Part shown: positions 52,754-61,160 of the stretch, in pieces
Position numbering within the stretch: position 1 is the stretch's first letter
Layout: each line of letters begins with the position of its first letter
DNA from: an uncultured Lachnospiraceae bacterium
GTDB lineage: Bacteria > Bacillota > Clostridia > Lachnospirales > Lachnospiraceae
Direction of reading: 5' to 3'
NCBI GenBank assembly: GCA_910586125.1
Contig: CAJUHP010000002.1
Coordinates: 1-64,000, forward strand
Length of the DNA: 64,000 nucleotides
Made by a program: the position numbers and the translations under genes
Notes under the pieces: generated by a model
What the model was told of the DNA's origin: nothing
The model's database searches: none
Seen by the model: the letters and a program-made list of their open reading frames with translations, nothing else

Positions 52754-53224
52754 ATGAATGATACCAGGGAAGAACGAACGGCTCATTTTGACGCCTTTGT
52801 CCGCACACTGGAACAGCTCGCCGAAATTGCCGGACGGCTTACCGACGCCGAAAATGCAAAGGCACAGGCCGCTTCCGCCGGCGAGCACGGCAAAATGGAT
52901 TCTTTCCTTCGGGAAGAACAGGCCCTGCTTTTGAAACTGCGGGGTCTGGAGCAATTGAGAGAGCGGCAGGCCGCCGCTTTGGGCTTTCAGAACCTGACAT
53001 TCCGCCAGCTTCTGAAAAAGACGGAGCCAGAAGAAACCGCCGTTCTGACGCCGCTGTTTACAAGACTGGAACAGCAGCTAAAAGATCTGACGGACGCCAG
53101 GGAAACGGCGGGCCGCATTGTCACTTCCCGCCTGCGGGAATTTGAGTTTCTTCTGGGGTCAGACCACCTTGACTCTCCCCCCGGAACCGACGTTCCATCC
53201 CATTTTCGCGACCGATATGTATAA
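52754..53224 (+). CDS. flgN: FlgN chaperone for FlgK and FlgL
   Basis: 156 residues, all helical: FVRTLEQLAEIAGRLTDAEN, then EQALLLKLRGLEQLRERQAAAL, and a final coil. FlgN family proteins are poorly conserved, and the call rests on size, helical pattern, the LL-LRGLE segment, and position between flgM and flgK. It should escort hook-junction proteins to the export gate. AGGAGG precedes the start. Confidence 0.8.
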   Translation: MNDTREERTAHFDAFVRTLEQLAEIAGRLTDAENAKAQAASAGEHGKMDSFLREEQALLLKLRGLEQLRERQAAALGFQNLTFRQLLKKTEPEETAVLTPLFTRLEQQLKDLTDARETAGRIVTSRLREFEFLLGSDHLDSPPGTDVPSHFRDRYV

Positions 53225-53257
53225 CGCATTTATTTTTAATACGGAGGACAGAACCCT

Positions 53258-54964
53258 ATGATACGTGCTACTTTTTCCGGTTTTAACACGGCGCTTTCCG
53301 CCCTTCAGGCAAATCAGAAACGTCTGGATATCACCGGCCAGAACCTCTCTAATATGAACACGCCCGGCTACACCCGCCAGGAGCTGAAAACTTCCAGTCT
53401 CAATTACAGCGGGCCGATCTCCCACTACACAAACGGTTCGGAGATCGCTGTGGGCTTCGGCGTCTCCATGGACCGGGTCGCTCAGATCCGAGACCCTTTT
53501 TTGGATGCACAGTACCGTTCCCAGATGGAGAAATCCGGCTATTCCGACGGAATGCAGGTTTCGCTGGATTCCTTGTCAAAGCTGCTGGATGAATCCAGCA
53601 TCGCCGGTATCCGGACGGCCTTTGACGATATACAGTCCGTTTTAACCAATCTGCAGGATTCATCCAAGGTAAACGATTCCGTCTTTGAAACGGAGCTGCG
53701 CAATAAGATGCAGCATCTGACGAATCTCCTGAACGAAGCGTCCCAGAAGATCGACGAGGCCAGAGTACAGGAATATCAGCGCTTGGACGGTGAGGGGACC
53801 AATGAGAACGGCGCCGAACAGACAGTCAACAGCATCCTGGAACAGATCGGCCAGTTAAACCGTCAAATTAAACATAATCAGGTATTCAATCAGCCCAGTC
53901 TGGAGCTGATGGACGAGAGAAACGTCCTTCTGGATGAACTGGCCAGCTACATTCCTATCGAAGTCCGGTATAAAAAGGATGAAGGACATAAAGACGATAA
54001 GGACTGGCCCGACGATCTGTATGTGGATTTGGTCTTTTATGATGAGAATGGCACAAAAAACACTTTGGAGCTAATCAGCGGTACAGAAGGCGCTGCCGGG
54101 CAGAATTACGGCAGTGTAGAGTTTTCGGAGCCGGATGATCCAAACGCTCCGCTGAATATAACGGCTGGTTTTCAGGCGACCGCCGCAAGCTCCGGTAGGG
54201 GAGCTCTCAGTTCCGTAGAGATTTCCGCTGTTGATAATGCTACCACAAAAGGCAATACGTTGCGGGGAGGCTCGATTCAAGCGGGATTGGATATGCTGGG
54301 GACAGATACGGATACTAATCCTGTTATTAACAACCCCTCGAATATCGAAAAGGCAAATTTCAATGTCCATGGCTACCAATATTATATGAATCATCTTGAT
54401 AACCTGGCAAATGGATTTTCTTCGATTATCAACACAATAAATATAATGGGAAATTTTACAAAAGCGAATGGCGGCGCCGACCAATTCCTTCTGGTTAACC
54501 AGGACGACGGTACGACTACAAATATTAAAGCTTCCAATATCGGCATTAACTCTGCCTGGGCCAAAGGGGATGTTACGTTTGGTAAGGGGATCGAAACGCA
54601 GGGAAATAACTCCAATGATACGGCTCTGACTATGCTCCAGGCTATGTCGCAGCGCTATAACGGTGGAGCAATACACGGCTTGAACATTGATCTCGGCAAT
54701 AAAACCTTTGCCAACTACATGAACAACGTGTCCACGATTCTTGCCACGGATTCCGCCAAGAATCAGATCAGTCTCAAAAACAACGTGACCGTTTTAAACG
54801 GCATCCAGGACTCCCGAGACGGCCTTTCCGGTATCAGCCTGGATGAAGAGGCCGCCAATATGATGACGTATATGGCTGCTTACAACGCGGCATCCCGTCT
54901 GATGACCACGATGGACGAGGCTTTAAACACCCTGATCAACAATACCGGCCTTGTGGGCAGATAA
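53258..54964 (+). CDS. flgK: Hook-associated protein 1
   Basis: 568 residues, typical length. The N-terminus FSGFNTALSALQANQKRLDI with TGQNLSNMNTPGYTRQ is the conserved rod/hook D0 region, and the C-terminal SLDEEAANMMTYMAAYNAAS is the partner coil. The middle part is variable. FlgK forms the hook-filament junction together with FlgL. CGGAGGACAGAACCCT precedes the ATG. Confidence 0.96.
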   Translation: MIRATFSGFNTALSALQANQKRLDITGQNLSNMNTPGYTRQELKTSSLNYSGPISHYTNGSEIAVGFGVSMDRVAQIRDPFLDAQYRSQMEKSGYSDGMQVSLDSLSKLLDESSIAGIRTAFDDIQSVLTNLQDSSKVNDSVFETELRNKMQHLTNLLNEASQKIDEARVQEYQRLDGEGTNENGAEQTVNSILEQIGQLNRQIKHNQVFNQPSLELMDERNVLLDELASYIPIEVRYKKDEGHKDDKDWPDDLYVDLVFYDENGTKNTLELISGTEGAAGQNYGSVEFSEPDDPNAPLNITAGFQATAASSGRGALSSVEISAVDNATTKGNTLRGGSIQAGLDMLGTDTDTNPVINNPSNIEKANFNVHGYQYYMNHLDNLANGFSSIINTINIMGNFTKANGGADQFLLVNQDDGTTTNIKASNIGINSAWAKGDVTFGKGIETQGNNSNDTALTMLQAMSQRYNGGAIHGLNIDLGNKTFANYMNNVSTILATDSAKNQISLKNNVTVLNGIQDSRDGLSGISLDEEAANMMTYMAAYNAASRLMTTMDEALNTLINNTGLVGR

Positions 54965-54998
54965 CGCCTGAATACCGATTAAGAGGAGGATAAACACT

Positions 54999-56198
54999 AT
55001 GGCAATGCGGGTTACAGATTCCACCCTTCACAGAAAGTATACTACTTCTGTAAATCAGGTTCACAGCCAGCTCAATAAAAGCATGAACAAAATTTCCAGC
55101 GGTAAAGCCTACGAGTCGGCAGCGGATAATCCGCTCGCCTACTATGCCGGCAAGCGCATGGATAACCAGTATCAGGATGTGATCAGCAAGCAGACGCTGC
55201 TGAAGGATATCCAAAACCGTCTCTATCAGCAGGAACTGGGAGTCCGTTCGATTCAGTCTACTTTAAACTCAAAGGCTGGTGACAACGTCAACTCAAAGAT
55301 CAACTACATTCTGAATACTACCAACAATGAGATTTCCACCACCGTCACCACAGTGCGGGATGATCTCATTCAGAAGCAGCAATCTATGATCAATGATCTG
55401 AATGCACAGTATGAAAACTTTTTTGTTTACGGCGGCAATGATCTTTCCACCACTCCGTTTGAGCTGACATACAAGGCTGACTCCGACGAGATGATCATGA
55501 AATATCACCATAAATTTTCCGGTGACAGCCCGGAAATGACATTTGAATTTAAAATGGAATCAAATAAGGACGGAACTTACAGCTTTAAATTTCAGGATAA
55601 CGGAGATCCCGACAGCTGGAAGAACCTTCAGAAAGCTATGAGCGAACAGGGCCGCGTAGATGTCGGATACGGATCGATTCACAATACCAACACTCTGATC
55701 GACACGTATACAGGCGGCCTGAATTTCCTGACCAATATGACTTCAGACGTTGTAAAAAACATGTCTGAGGCGGACTTCAAAAAACAGTTTGAGGAAGGGC
55801 TGACCAACAGCGCTGTCGGTCTTACCGGTCAGGCCATCATTACAACAAATCAGTATGCCAATTATCTGGATGCGGATCGCCAGACGACGCCAGATGTAGC
55901 GATTGACAAACAGACTTTCACAGAGAATCTGGGCAATATTATTGATCAGATTCAGACTACCTCCGATAAGCTGGGATCGATTTACAGTGATCTCGGTAAT
56001 AAATACAATCAGTTGGAGAATACTGCGGATCGTCTGGCAACGGAAAAACTTACTCTGGAGACACAGTATCGAGATAAGCTGGGAGCCGATCCGTATGAAT
56101 CCATTATCGAGATGTTCTCCTATCAGCGTTCCTACAACGCCGCGCTGCAGGTCAGTTCACGTATCCTGGGGACTTCTCTGTTTGATTTTATGAGTTAA
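54999..56198 (+). CDS. flgL: Hook-associated protein 3
   Basis: 399 residues. The N-terminal flagellin-like domain has MRVTDSTLHRKYTTSVNQV and MNKISSGKAYESAADNPLAY; the C-terminus has SYQRSYNAALQVSSRILGTS, typical for FlgL. It completes the hook-filament junction below the filament. It is 34 bp after flgK with AGGAGG before the ATG. Confidence 0.94.
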   Translation: MAMRVTDSTLHRKYTTSVNQVHSQLNKSMNKISSGKAYESAADNPLAYYAGKRMDNQYQDVISKQTLLKDIQNRLYQQELGVRSIQSTLNSKAGDNVNSKINYILNTTNNEISTTVTTVRDDLIQKQQSMINDLNAQYENFFVYGGNDLSTTPFELTYKADSDEMIMKYHHKFSGDSPEMTFEFKMESNKDGTYSFKFQDNGDPDSWKNLQKAMSEQGRVDVGYGSIHNTNTLIDTYTGGLNFLTNMTSDVVKNMSEADFKKQFEEGLTNSAVGLTGQAIITTNQYANYLDADRQTTPDVAIDKQTFTENLGNIIDQIQTTSDKLGSIYSDLGNKYNQLENTADRLATEKLTLETQYRDKLGADPYESIIEMFSYQRSYNAALQVSSRILGTSLFDFMS

Positions 56199-56229
56199 AT
56201 CCCTTTTAAATATCAGAAAGGAGGCATTT

Positions 56230-56838
56230 ATGACTGGACAGCTTTTAAAAGTTACCACCACACCATTTCAGGCCGTTCGCTTCTCGCAGAACGCACGCCT
56301 GGTTTCTTCCGGGTCTGTTGATCTGGAACGCAGAAAGGCCATAGCACGGATGCGGGCCTTTCAGTCACAGCATTCTTCCAGAGCAAATTTGGATATGAAT
56401 TATGTGAATCAAATTAATCGTACGTTTTCCACCAAACAAACACATCAGCCTACGGCTCCTGCTGCGGATTCAACTGCAAAACCGGTGATTGATAAGGCAA
56501 ATACAGCAATCCGTTCCAGCAGCCAAACGAGTATTTCTGCTCCTGCTTCTGACAACCATACAGCTGATTCCGATTTCATGCCGGTAATTCCTTCTTCCAG
56601 CCAAGGTTCCAGTAGCCCTGAGGTTCAAGCCAATCTTTTTGCAGAAAATGATTCGGCCTACACTGTAGATCGCGGTGCTTTTGAGTTTCGGGTTGCCACA
56701 GGAGAAGTTTCCTTTCTGCCGCCGCTTACTATGACTGTCATAACCCAGCGGCCGGAAGTTCACTTTGAATATACCGGAGGATATCATTATGTACCGGCCA
56801 GCAGCTTTGAAGACGGAATTCTCAACTTATCAATTTAG
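56230..56838 (+). CDS. YviE/DUF6470-position protein
   Basis: 202 residues. It sits between flgL and fliW, exactly where Bacillus has yviE (DUF6470). The N-terminal ~75 residues are basic with an ARMRAFQSQHSSR helix; the middle (80-140) is Ser/Pro/Thr-rich and disordered-looking; the C-terminal ~50 (PEVHFEYTGGYHYVPASS) resembles the tyrosine-bearing end of the DUF6470 family. Sequence identity to YviE is low by eye, so the call is positional. AAAGGAGG precedes the ATG. Function is unknown. Confidence 0.55.
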   Translation: MTGQLLKVTTTPFQAVRFSQNARLVSSGSVDLERRKAIARMRAFQSQHSSRANLDMNYVNQINRTFSTKQTHQPTAPAADSTAKPVIDKANTAIRSSSQTSISAPASDNHTADSDFMPVIPSSSQGSSSPEVQANLFAENDSAYTVDRGAFEFRVATGEVSFLPPLTMTVITQRPEVHFEYTGGYHYVPASSFEDGILNLSI

Positions 56839-56854
56839 GAGTGTATAAATCATT

Positions 56855-57340
56855 ATGATACTTGAGACAGATTCCTATGGAGAGATCGAATACGAAACAA
56901 AGGATTTGATTACTTTTCCTGACGGCGTTTTCGGTTTCCCTGATCTGAAGCATTATCTGCTTCTCTCCCTCTCCGAAGGGGATAACAGTATTTTGCTGAT
57001 GCTTTCCGCCGACCAGCCGGAAATCGTTTTTGCGATTATCGATCCTCTGGTCATTTGCCAGGATTATTCTCCTGCTCTAACAACAGCCGAATTATCTTTC
57101 CTGAATGTGCGGGATGATGGAGATCTTTCCTACTATGCAATCTGTACGATACGCAGCAAGGAAAATTATCTGCAGAACACAGTCAACCTCAAATGCCCGC
57201 TCGTGATTGACCCTGTCAGCCGCCGCGGGATGCAGGTTATTCTCTCGGATCCGGCTTATCATTATCGTCATAAGTTCAGTTCTTTCCAGACTGTGACGCA
57301 GAATGCCGATGTACAGATGGAGGAGGGAACAGAATGCTGA
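56855..57340 (+). CDS. fliW: Flagellar assembly factor FliW
   Basis: 161 residues. FliW motifs present are YGEIEYETKDLITFPDGVFG near the start and NLKCPLVIDPVSRRGMQVIL in the second half. FliW binds flagellin and CsrA alternately; when flagellin is exported, free FliW sequesters CsrA and lets flagellin mRNA be translated. It overlaps csrA by 7 bp and both are in the flgM operon. AGGAG precedes the ATG, at a somewhat long spacer. Confidence 0.95.
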   Translation: MILETDSYGEIEYETKDLITFPDGVFGFPDLKHYLLLSLSEGDNSILLMLSADQPEIVFAIIDPLVICQDYSPALTTAELSFLNVRDDGDLSYYAICTIRSKENYLQNTVNLKCPLVIDPVSRRGMQVILSDPAYHYRHKFSSFQTVTQNADVQMEEGTEC

Positions 57341-57579
57341 TTATAAGACGCAAAAAAAGCGAGAGTTTTCTGATTGGAAACGATATTCGTATTACGATAG
57401 TAGAATGCGCATCCGACGGCGTTCGCGTCGCCATTGATGCCCCTAAGCATATCTCTATCCTACGAGAAGAACTTTCCGAAGCAGAGCAGTTGAATCGAGG
57501 CTCCCTCGCTCCCTCTGCCGACTCTTTTCTGTCCCTGCAAAATGCTTTATCCCATATTGTTTCGCCCAACTCGCAATAG
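57334..57579 (+). CDS. csrA: Carbon storage regulator CsrA (translational repressor)
   Basis: 81 residues. The core MLIIRRKKSESFLIGNDIRI and VRVAIDAPKHISILREEL fit CsrA, the RNA-binding dimer. The tail is longer than in E. coli (81 versus 61) with a Ser/Leu-rich end. It represses flagellin translation by binding GGA sites in the leader; candidates lie at 45398-45440. GGAGGAGGGAACAG precedes the ATG, inside the end of fliW. Confidence 0.95.
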   Translation: MLIIRRKKSESFLIGNDIRITIVECASDGVRVAIDAPKHISILREELSEAEQLNRGSLAPSADSFLSLQNALSHIVSPNSQ

Positions 57580-57592
57580 AACCAAACATCTT

Positions 57593-57638
57593 AAAAGGAG
57601 GAAACCAGCAATCTCAAGATTGCTGGTTTCCTCCTTTT
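57593..57638. terminator. Perfect 22-bp hairpin between convergent operons
   Basis: Two 22-base arms (57593-57614 and 57617-57638) pair perfectly with a 2-base spacer, A-run on one side and T-run on the other, so it works in both directions. It ends the flgM operon, and its right arm is the last 22 bp of the convergent nucleotidyltransferase-like gene. The arms contain AAGGAGG / CCTCCTT, like a ribosome-binding site. Confidence 0.9.
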
Positions 57639-58819
57639 ATCAGTAGACCAAATAAAAGACGTAAACCGCGAAACAGCCAATAAAGCGGCAGTAAAAAAGG
57701 AATTTTCTCTAAGGTTGGATACAGAGTGGACATATATTTATAATCCGGAAACACCCATTGAAGAGAACGATTCCATGCTCTTTTGCGCTCCGTCCATCTT
57801 CTCTTTCTCGTTTCCCGGCGCGCCTTGCGCATCTCCTTTTCTTCTTCTTTTTTTAACAGTCTGGTTAATCCCAAGACCTGCGGGTCTGTCTCGTGATCTT
57901 TTTTAAACTCGCCTCGGTTCAAAATCCGATTTTCCAAAATATCAAAAGAACTCAGTTCTTCGATCTGCCCAATCGACTGGATATATATCTTATCTTCTTT
58001 TTCACCAAACCACATATATGCCAGCCGGAGCAGCCGATCTGCTAATTCATCAACACGAAACTCCTGCAGCTTCTTTTTTACATAATTGCCGTCAAATTTT
58101 TCTCTCCAGACTTTATGATAAAGAAACAGATCCAGCATATCCCGAATCAGCAGCTCGTCACGCACATACTGATAAGAACAAGAAGCCAATCGAAATACCA
58201 TTCTGTCTTCCAGCGATAGTATTCGTACGCTTTCTCCTCCTGAACGCACCTGTGACCGAACCGTCAGCTCTCTCATTCCCTTTTCAAAATAGCGAGTCTG
58301 AAAAGGCAGCTTTCGGTAAATATCTATATTAAGACCTGCAATCCGGCACATCCGCTCGCCGCATTCCGGGTATGTACGAGTTGTTTCATACCCCAGATCT
58401 ATTAGATATCCCTTTGCCAGAGAATATCCTTCCGGACTCAAATAGAGGCGGAGCGGACTCAAATCTGCTGTTTCCGGCAATTCATATAGATTACGAATGG
58501 TTGTGGAGGACAAAACCACACAGGGGATTTTCTGCATATCTAATAAAGTCAGGATCTCTCTCTCAGCCTCTTCACAGCTCCCGCCGTTTACCAGGGCTTC
58601 CTGATAGCGGTCAAAGAAACGATTCATCCAGCGTTCCGAAATCCGATCTCCATTCCCCAGCAACCCCAGATAGATAATATTGGCAACTCGATGATAATCC
58701 GAAGCGCGAAATAGACGCTCCCAGTCCATTCTCCCATACTGTACCTGTAAAGCACTTCTATGGATCAACGTACTGATCATATTCACCAGAAAACGGCCTT
58801 CAAACAGAACCTGATTCAT
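57614..58819 (-). CDS. Nucleotidyltransferase-like protein (NTP_transf_5 type, active site probably degenerate)
   Basis: 401 residues. The pattern resembles the nucleotidyltransferase family NTP_transf_5 linked to surface polysaccharide loci: a helical N-terminus, a beta-alpha core with IPCVVLSSTTIRNLYE, SLEDRMVFRLASCSYQY, DMLDLFLYHK and a C-terminal WVFPDYKYMSTLYPTLEKIP block that ends with a hydrophobic helix. In active members a MxDxD-type pair of Asp follows the first core helix (SDIDLLV-like); here the region reads ADLSPLRLYLSP, without the Asp pair. It may be non-catalytic. It is the last gene of the fliD operon; its partner is unknown. Confidence 0.6.
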   Translation of the reverse strand: MNQVLFEGRFLVNMISTLIHRSALQVQYGRMDWERLFRASDYHRVANIIYLGLLGNGDRISERWMNRFFDRYQEALVNGGSCEEAEREILTLLDMQKIPCVVLSSTTIRNLYELPETADLSPLRLYLSPEGYSLAKGYLIDLGYETTRTYPECGERMCRIAGLNIDIYRKLPFQTRYFEKGMRELTVRSQVRSGGESVRILSLEDRMVFRLASCSYQYVRDELLIRDMLDLFLYHKVWREKFDGNYVKKKLQEFRVDELADRLLRLAYMWFGEKEDKIYIQSIGQIEELSSFDILENRILNRGEFKKDHETDPQVLGLTRLLKKEEEKEMRKARRETRKRRWTERKRAWNRSLQWVFPDYKYMSTLYPTLEKIPFLLPLYWLFRGLRLLFGLLIKGGNQQS

Positions 58820-58923
58820 CGCTTCTCTCCCATGATAAAAAGTATAATGATAAAACAGAAAAAGATATGGGAAGGCGAGAAAGGAATCTCCTCTCCCGCC
58901 CCCACTGCCGCCGGACTAATATT

Positions 58924-60264
58924 TTATGCAAGTGTATTTAAAAGCATACCTACAGCATAATAGTTTGACAGGTTATACGCCCCACTCGCGGCAAAATTAG
59001 CGAAATACGTAAACTGATTTCCCATACCAGAAGCGGAATTGCCGCCGCCGGAAGCAGAACCAGAAGAACCGGATGTCTTTCCGCCCAGATCATTGCTTAC
59101 AATTCTCTGCACAGAATCCGATAATGCCCGATCCGCTTTCTGGGAAGCTCTCTCCGCTAAACCAAACTGTCCGCCGAGGATATCCATTGTGCCTTCATAG
59201 TCTTTTTCCAACGCAGAAATCAGCTTCTTTTCATCAAGAACCAGATCGCCTGCTTTGTTTGTGGAAATTCCCACGGCAGCCAAGGTCTTCTCTCCTCCCA
59301 TTCCTCTCTGGAAGGAAGACAGATGAGCCGCTGTCCCTGCCCCGCGGCCGGCATTGGCTTCCAGAAGATTCGTTACGGAATTGTAACTGTCCAGCAAATC
59401 CTGCACAGCGCCGACAATTTTGTTGGCATCCACGCCAGCGTAGATATTCGTACTTCCCTCTTTTTTCAGCTCAACTTCAATTCGGTCATAATCGATACTG
59501 ACCTTATTACTGCTCGAACGATATGTCTGTGAATATCCATCCTGAGTCACAGTATATTCTGCATCCTGCGCCTCATTTACAACAGACTCCAGACCTGCAG
59601 CAGCTCCGGTTTTCCCTGTCACAGTAAAACCATTGTCCGCTCCGGTTGCCTTACCCGTCAGAGCCAGAGATACCTTATCGCCGCTCTTTTGAACCGATGC
59701 TCTGACTCCCGTATCGGAACCTGCATTAATCGTTCTGGCCGCCTCCTGGTACATCTGATTGTATGTTTTCTTTGTACCGTTCTCGTTGGTACTGCTGATT
59801 GTGATCTTCTTTGTTCCCTTCGGTCCGGCGATCTCAAATTCCATATCCTCTTCCGCCAGATCTACGGCAACCTTTTCCGCGCTCACATTCTTCTGAGCCT
59901 GCGCCGTCGAGTGAACCTCCAGATTAATATCCGTCTCAGGACGCACCTTCCAGTTCTTCTGTGCGGTTGCGACAGATTCATCAGAAGAACCCGCTTCCAG
60001 TTCGGTAAACACATTGCCGCTGACTCTGGTCTGCAGCTTTGCCGCTGCTGCCTCCAAGCCGGTCAGTTCTGACTGGTAATCTTTTAGAAAACTAGTCACA
60101 CTGGAATAAGCCGAAGAATTGGAACTGGTTGAAGTTACTTTGTTTGCTGCCTGGATCGCACTGTAAGAAGACGTAGTCTTCAGCGATGAAAGCTGTAACA
60201 GATTATTGATTGTAGAACTGTATCCGTAGCCATAGCCACCGGATGTTATACCACTAATTGACAT
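58924..60264 (-). CDS. Second FliD-like protein
   Basis: 446 residues from an ATG after AAAGGAGG. The C-terminal ~150 residues follow FliD_C: DLLDSYNSVTNLLEANAG, LAAVGISTNKAGDLVLDEKK and the ALEKDYEGTMDILGG block. The N-terminal ~100 are Ser/Tyr-rich with a long helix, unlike FliD_N. The C-terminus lacks the usual coil end and finishes with a Gly/Ser-rich stretch and NYYAVGMLLNTLA. It lies 2 genes after fliD in the same operon. It may be an alternative cap, a secreted adhesin or an assembly helper. Confidence 0.75.
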   Translation of the reverse strand: MSISGITSGGYGYGYSSTINNLLQLSSLKTTSSYSAIQAANKVTSTSSNSSAYSSVTSFLKDYQSELTGLEAAAAKLQTRVSGNVFTELEAGSSDESVATAQKNWKVRPETDINLEVHSTAQAQKNVSAEKVAVDLAEEDMEFEIAGPKGTKKITISSTNENGTKKTYNQMYQEAARTINAGSDTGVRASVQKSGDKVSLALTGKATGADNGFTVTGKTGAAAGLESVVNEAQDAEYTVTQDGYSQTYRSSSNKVSIDYDRIEVELKKEGSTNIYAGVDANKIVGAVQDLLDSYNSVTNLLEANAGRGAGTAAHLSSFQRGMGGEKTLAAVGISTNKAGDLVLDEKKLISALEKDYEGTMDILGGQFGLAERASQKADRALSDSVQRIVSNDLGGKTSGSSGSASGGGNSASGMGNQFTYFANFAASGAYNLSNYYAVGMLLNTLA

Positions 60265-60282
60265 GATATTTCCTCCTTTCTA

Positions 60283-60711
60283 TCATATTGTCAATTCTGC
60301 TTTTTGTTCCTGTTTTTTCTTATAATAGGACTTATCACCCCCCACACTTAAATTCATGCGGCGGTCTTTGTCCTGAAGCTGTTTTAGAAGCGTAACGGTC
60401 TTTCGCCGCACTTCAAAGATTTTATTTTCTTCCCAGCTTTCTGCGGCAGGGGCTGTAAAGGGATCTTCGGTCATCAGTCTTCTGACCTCTTTTACACTGT
60501 CTCCGCCGGCACCAGCCAAATCCCAGATCCGGCCGATACAGGTATCTACCTCTGCCATCTCCTCCGCCCGCATATCCAAAAGCAGGGAAGCGGAAACCTC
60601 ATCATGCCTGGCAAATGCATTCTGAAGTTCATCCGTCAGTTCATCAATTCGTTTCAGGGTATTATAGCGTTTTTGAAGAAGAATCATCATCTGTTCTAAA
60701 TCAACTGCCAT
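60283..60711 (-). CDS. FliT/FlgN-like flagellar chaperone candidate
   Basis: 142 residues from an ATG with GGGAGA upstream; a GTG at 60720 directly after the fliS stop is also possible. The protein is helical and charged: LEQMMILLQKRYNTLKRIDE, then TVTLLKQLQDKDRRMN, and a basic tail. It is placed after fliS, where FliT often lies. FliT chaperones FliD. The identity is by size, helix content and position only. Confidence 0.6.
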   Translation of the reverse strand: MAVDLEQMMILLQKRYNTLKRIDELTDELQNAFARHDEVSASLLLDMRAEEMAEVDTCIGRIWDLAGAGGDSVKEVRRLMTEDPFTAPAAESWEENKIFEVRRKTVTLLKQLQDKDRRMNLSVGGDKSYYKKKQEQKAELTI

Positions 60712-60720
60712 TTCTCCCAC

Positions 60721-61125
60721 CTACCCCACTACATTTTTTCTGGAAGCAACATGGCTATCATTGACCTGCCGGCCAGCTTCTTCAAATCCATCGCGGAACT
60801 CATTCAGCAGACGAATCACTTTCTCAATATCATCCAGTCTCCGTTCCCGACCAGCCCGAATCAGGCTCAAATCATAAAACAAATACTCATAGATACGCCG
60901 AAAATCCCGGCTGATCGGCTGTTCCATGTCTAAGATCGAGTTCAGATAACGAACGATCCGAACCACACGGGTAATGCAATCGTCAAACACACCGTAATCA
61001 TGATCTTCCAAAGCATACGTCGCTTTTTTCAGCCGTTTGATCGCTTCATCATACAGCATCAAAAGCAGTTCCACACCAGACATAGAATATATGCTCTGCG
61101 CTTTGTATTTCTGATATCCATTCAT
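60721..61125 (-). CDS. fliS: Flagellin chaperone FliS
   Basis: 134 residues. Conserved FliS features are YKAQSIYSMSGVELLLMLYD and AIKRLKKATYALE at the N-terminal half, and YDLSLIRAGRERRLDDIEKV in the second. FliS binds the C-terminus of flagellin to prevent premature polymerisation. AGGAGG precedes the ATG; fliD lies 35 bp upstream. Confidence 0.95.
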   Translation of the reverse strand: MNGYQKYKAQSIYSMSGVELLLMLYDEAIKRLKKATYALEDHDYGVFDDCITRVVRIVRYLNSILDMEQPISRDFRRIYEYLFYDLSLIRAGRERRLDDIEKVIRLLNEFRDGFEEAGRQVNDSHVASRKNVVG

Positions 61126-61160
61126 CTTGCTTCCTCCTAAAACTGAATCTCACAGACGGA

